Part shown: positions 4,486 to 5,171 of the stretch, one piece after another | How positions within the stretch are numbered: the stretch's first letter is position 1 | Layout of the letters: each line of letters begins with the position of its first letter | Assembly (NCBI GenBank): GCA_030018645.1 | Contig: JASEHX010000093.1 | Location: 1-5,171 of the forward strand | Reading direction: 5' to 3' | Length of the DNA: 5,171 nt | From: Candidatus Margulisiibacteriota bacterium | Lineage (GTDB): Bacteria > Margulisbacteria > WOR-1 > O2-12-FULL-45-9 | Position numbers and translations under genes: made by a program | The notes under the pieces: generated by a model | Seen by the model: the letters and a program-made list of their open reading frames with translations, nothing else | Database searches by the model: none | Told to the model about the DNA's origin: nothing

Positions 4486-4866
4486 ATGGGAGTAAAAAAG
4501 ATATTAGAAATTTATCAGTGTGAGATTTGCGGCAATATCATTGAGGCTTTATACGTTGGTGGAGGAGAACTGGTATGCTGTGGTTGGCCCATGAAGTTGA
4601 TGGTGGAGAATATCGTTGATGCTTCTAAAGAAAAACACGTGCCAGTGATTGAGAAAACCGATAAGGGAATTTTGGTAAAGGTTGGATTGGTTCCTCATCC
4701 CATGGAAGAAAAGCATTATATTGAATGGATTGAGCTGTTGGCGGATGACAGGGACTATCGGCAGTTTCTGCTGCCAGGAGGAAAACCAGAAGCTTTGTTT
4801 GAGATCAAAGCCGAAAAGGTTGCAGCGAGGGAGTATTGTAATCTGCATGGCCTGTGGAAGGCCTAA
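4486..4866 (+). CDS. dfx: Desulfoferrodoxin, two-iron superoxide reductase
   Basis: Reduces superoxide to hydrogen peroxide in the cytoplasm without making oxygen, usually with rubredoxin as electron donor. All metal ligands are present in 126 residues, the usual length. The N-terminal desulforedoxin domain has CEIC (Cys12, Cys15) and VCCGWPM (Cys31, Cys32) for centre I. The catalytic centre II has His51, His71, His77, Cys118 and His121, in EKHVPV, PHPMEEKHYIEW and YCNLHGLWK. Glu49 and Lys50, which assist catalysis in the Desulfovibrio enzyme, are also kept; numbering is shifted by two from that protein. The start at 4486 has AAAGGAG 10 nt upstream. An ATG at 4396 would add 30 non-family residues over the preceding gene and is rejected. 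It probably forms an operon with the zinc-ribbon gene before it and, formerly, the flavodiiron gene after it. Confidence 0.95.
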   Translation: MGVKKILEIYQCEICGNIIEALYVGGGELVCCGWPMKLMVENIVDASKEKHVPVIEKTDKGILVKVGLVPHPMEEKHYIEWIELLADDRDYRQFLLPGGKPEALFEIKAEKVAAREYCNLHGLWKA

Positions 4867-4874
4867 GGGATATA

Positions 4875-5141
4875 GTGGCTAATCAGTTGAAGTCGAACAT
4901 ATTTTCGGTTTTCCACCATGCGGAGCAAGATCATTCGGGTGCAATTCCAAGGGTGCTGGAAGTTTATAAAACGGCCAAGGTGATTACTAACCCTCCCTGC
5001 AAGGAGCTGCTTGAGCCGGTCATGGCAAAAGGTTATCCAAGGGGGGATGATTTTAAGGCCCTTGATCGCTTGGCTGATGATATTTTACGAAAACACCAAG
5101 AGAGTGACTTGGTAAGAAGTGATGCGGTAATATGTCAATAG
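4875..5141 (+). pseudogene. Relic of a flavodiiron protein (A-type flavoprotein, oxygen reductase)
   Basis: The 88-residue reading frame starts at GTG with AAGGGA 4 nt upstream, 8 bp after the dfx stop. Residues 15-20 are HAEQDH, the HxExDH diiron motif of the beta-lactamase-like domain of flavodiiron proteins. They are followed by SGAIPRVLEVYKTAKVITN, the family's usual continuation. After NPPCKELL the sequence switches to EPVMAKGYPRGDDFKALDRL, which resembles the C-terminal end of the flavodoxin domain. Normal members have about 400 residues with roughly 60 or more ahead of HxExDH, so the N-terminal part and most of the centre, including the remaining metal ligands and the flavin site, are missing. 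An internal deletion is the simplest explanation. Flavodiiron genes often neighbour superoxide reductase genes. An in-frame GTG at 4854 is also possible as a start but overlaps dfx. Confidence 0.65.
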
Positions 5142-5171
5142 GCAATATTTGGTTTAGGTTAATTAAATTTA

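Noticed and set aside
4549..4848. Minus-strand 99-residue reading frame opposite dfx
   Set aside because: Shadow of dfx, which has every metal ligand in place on the plus strand.
5142..5171. Terminator after the flavodiiron relic
   Set aside because: The remaining 30 bases are AT-rich but form no clear GC hairpin followed by a T run.
1..5171. CRISPR array, tRNA or rRNA gene
   Set aside because: No regularly spaced direct repeats, cloverleaf-like sequence or conserved rRNA segment was recognised.

Overview
The window reads as chromosomal DNA from an uncultured, Gram-negative-type (diderm) anaerobe. Three things suggest this: a predicted outer-membrane beta-barrel with a terminal Phe and its own signal peptide; an oxygen-sensitive radical-SAM activase of the class III ribonucleotide reductase type; and a superoxide reductase beside a flavodiiron relic, the usual oxygen defence of anaerobes. 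Short dispersed palindromic repeats, one readable as PEPVEG and one as PAGRQ, are of a kind I associate with candidate-phylum genomes (Omnitrophota, Margulisbacteria/WOR-1 and similar). That placement is inference; no rRNA or other marker gene is present.

Layout. Positions 1-49 look like the outer end of an insertion sequence. Positions 51-635 (minus strand) hold the C-terminal half of a tyrosine recombinase joined to the first residues of a STAND/NACHT-type ATPase; the gene is cut at both ends and two catalytic histidines are replaced. Positions 636-945 have no convincing gene. They hold a G-rich tract, a pyrimidine tract with an 11-bp direct repeat, a PEPVEG-type repeat and a good sigma70-type promoter (872-900) reading right.

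Positions 946-3422 form a metal-uptake block on the plus strand. It contains cbiM (membrane S-component for Co/Ni), an unusual single reading frame that fuses a CbiN/PDGLE-like domain to an outer-membrane barrel with its own internal ribosome site and signal peptide, and a ZIP-family metal transporter. The CbiQ and CbiO energising subunits are absent. The first two genes overlap by ATGA. The ZIP gene follows after 30 bp, with its own possible promoter, and overlaps a radical-SAM nrdG-like gene (3422-4132) by one base.

Positions 4220-5141 form an oxygen-stress cluster: a small protein with four CxxC pairs, an intact two-iron superoxide reductase (desulfoferrodoxin), and a relic of a flavodiiron oxygen reductase that keeps the HxExDH metal motif and a C-terminal tail but lacks most of the protein between them.

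The most interesting items are the PDGLE/outer-membrane-barrel fusion inside a cbiM-ZIP locus, which may be an unrecognised way to couple inner- and outer-membrane metal import, and the recombinase-STAND fusion ending just where its P-loop should begin.
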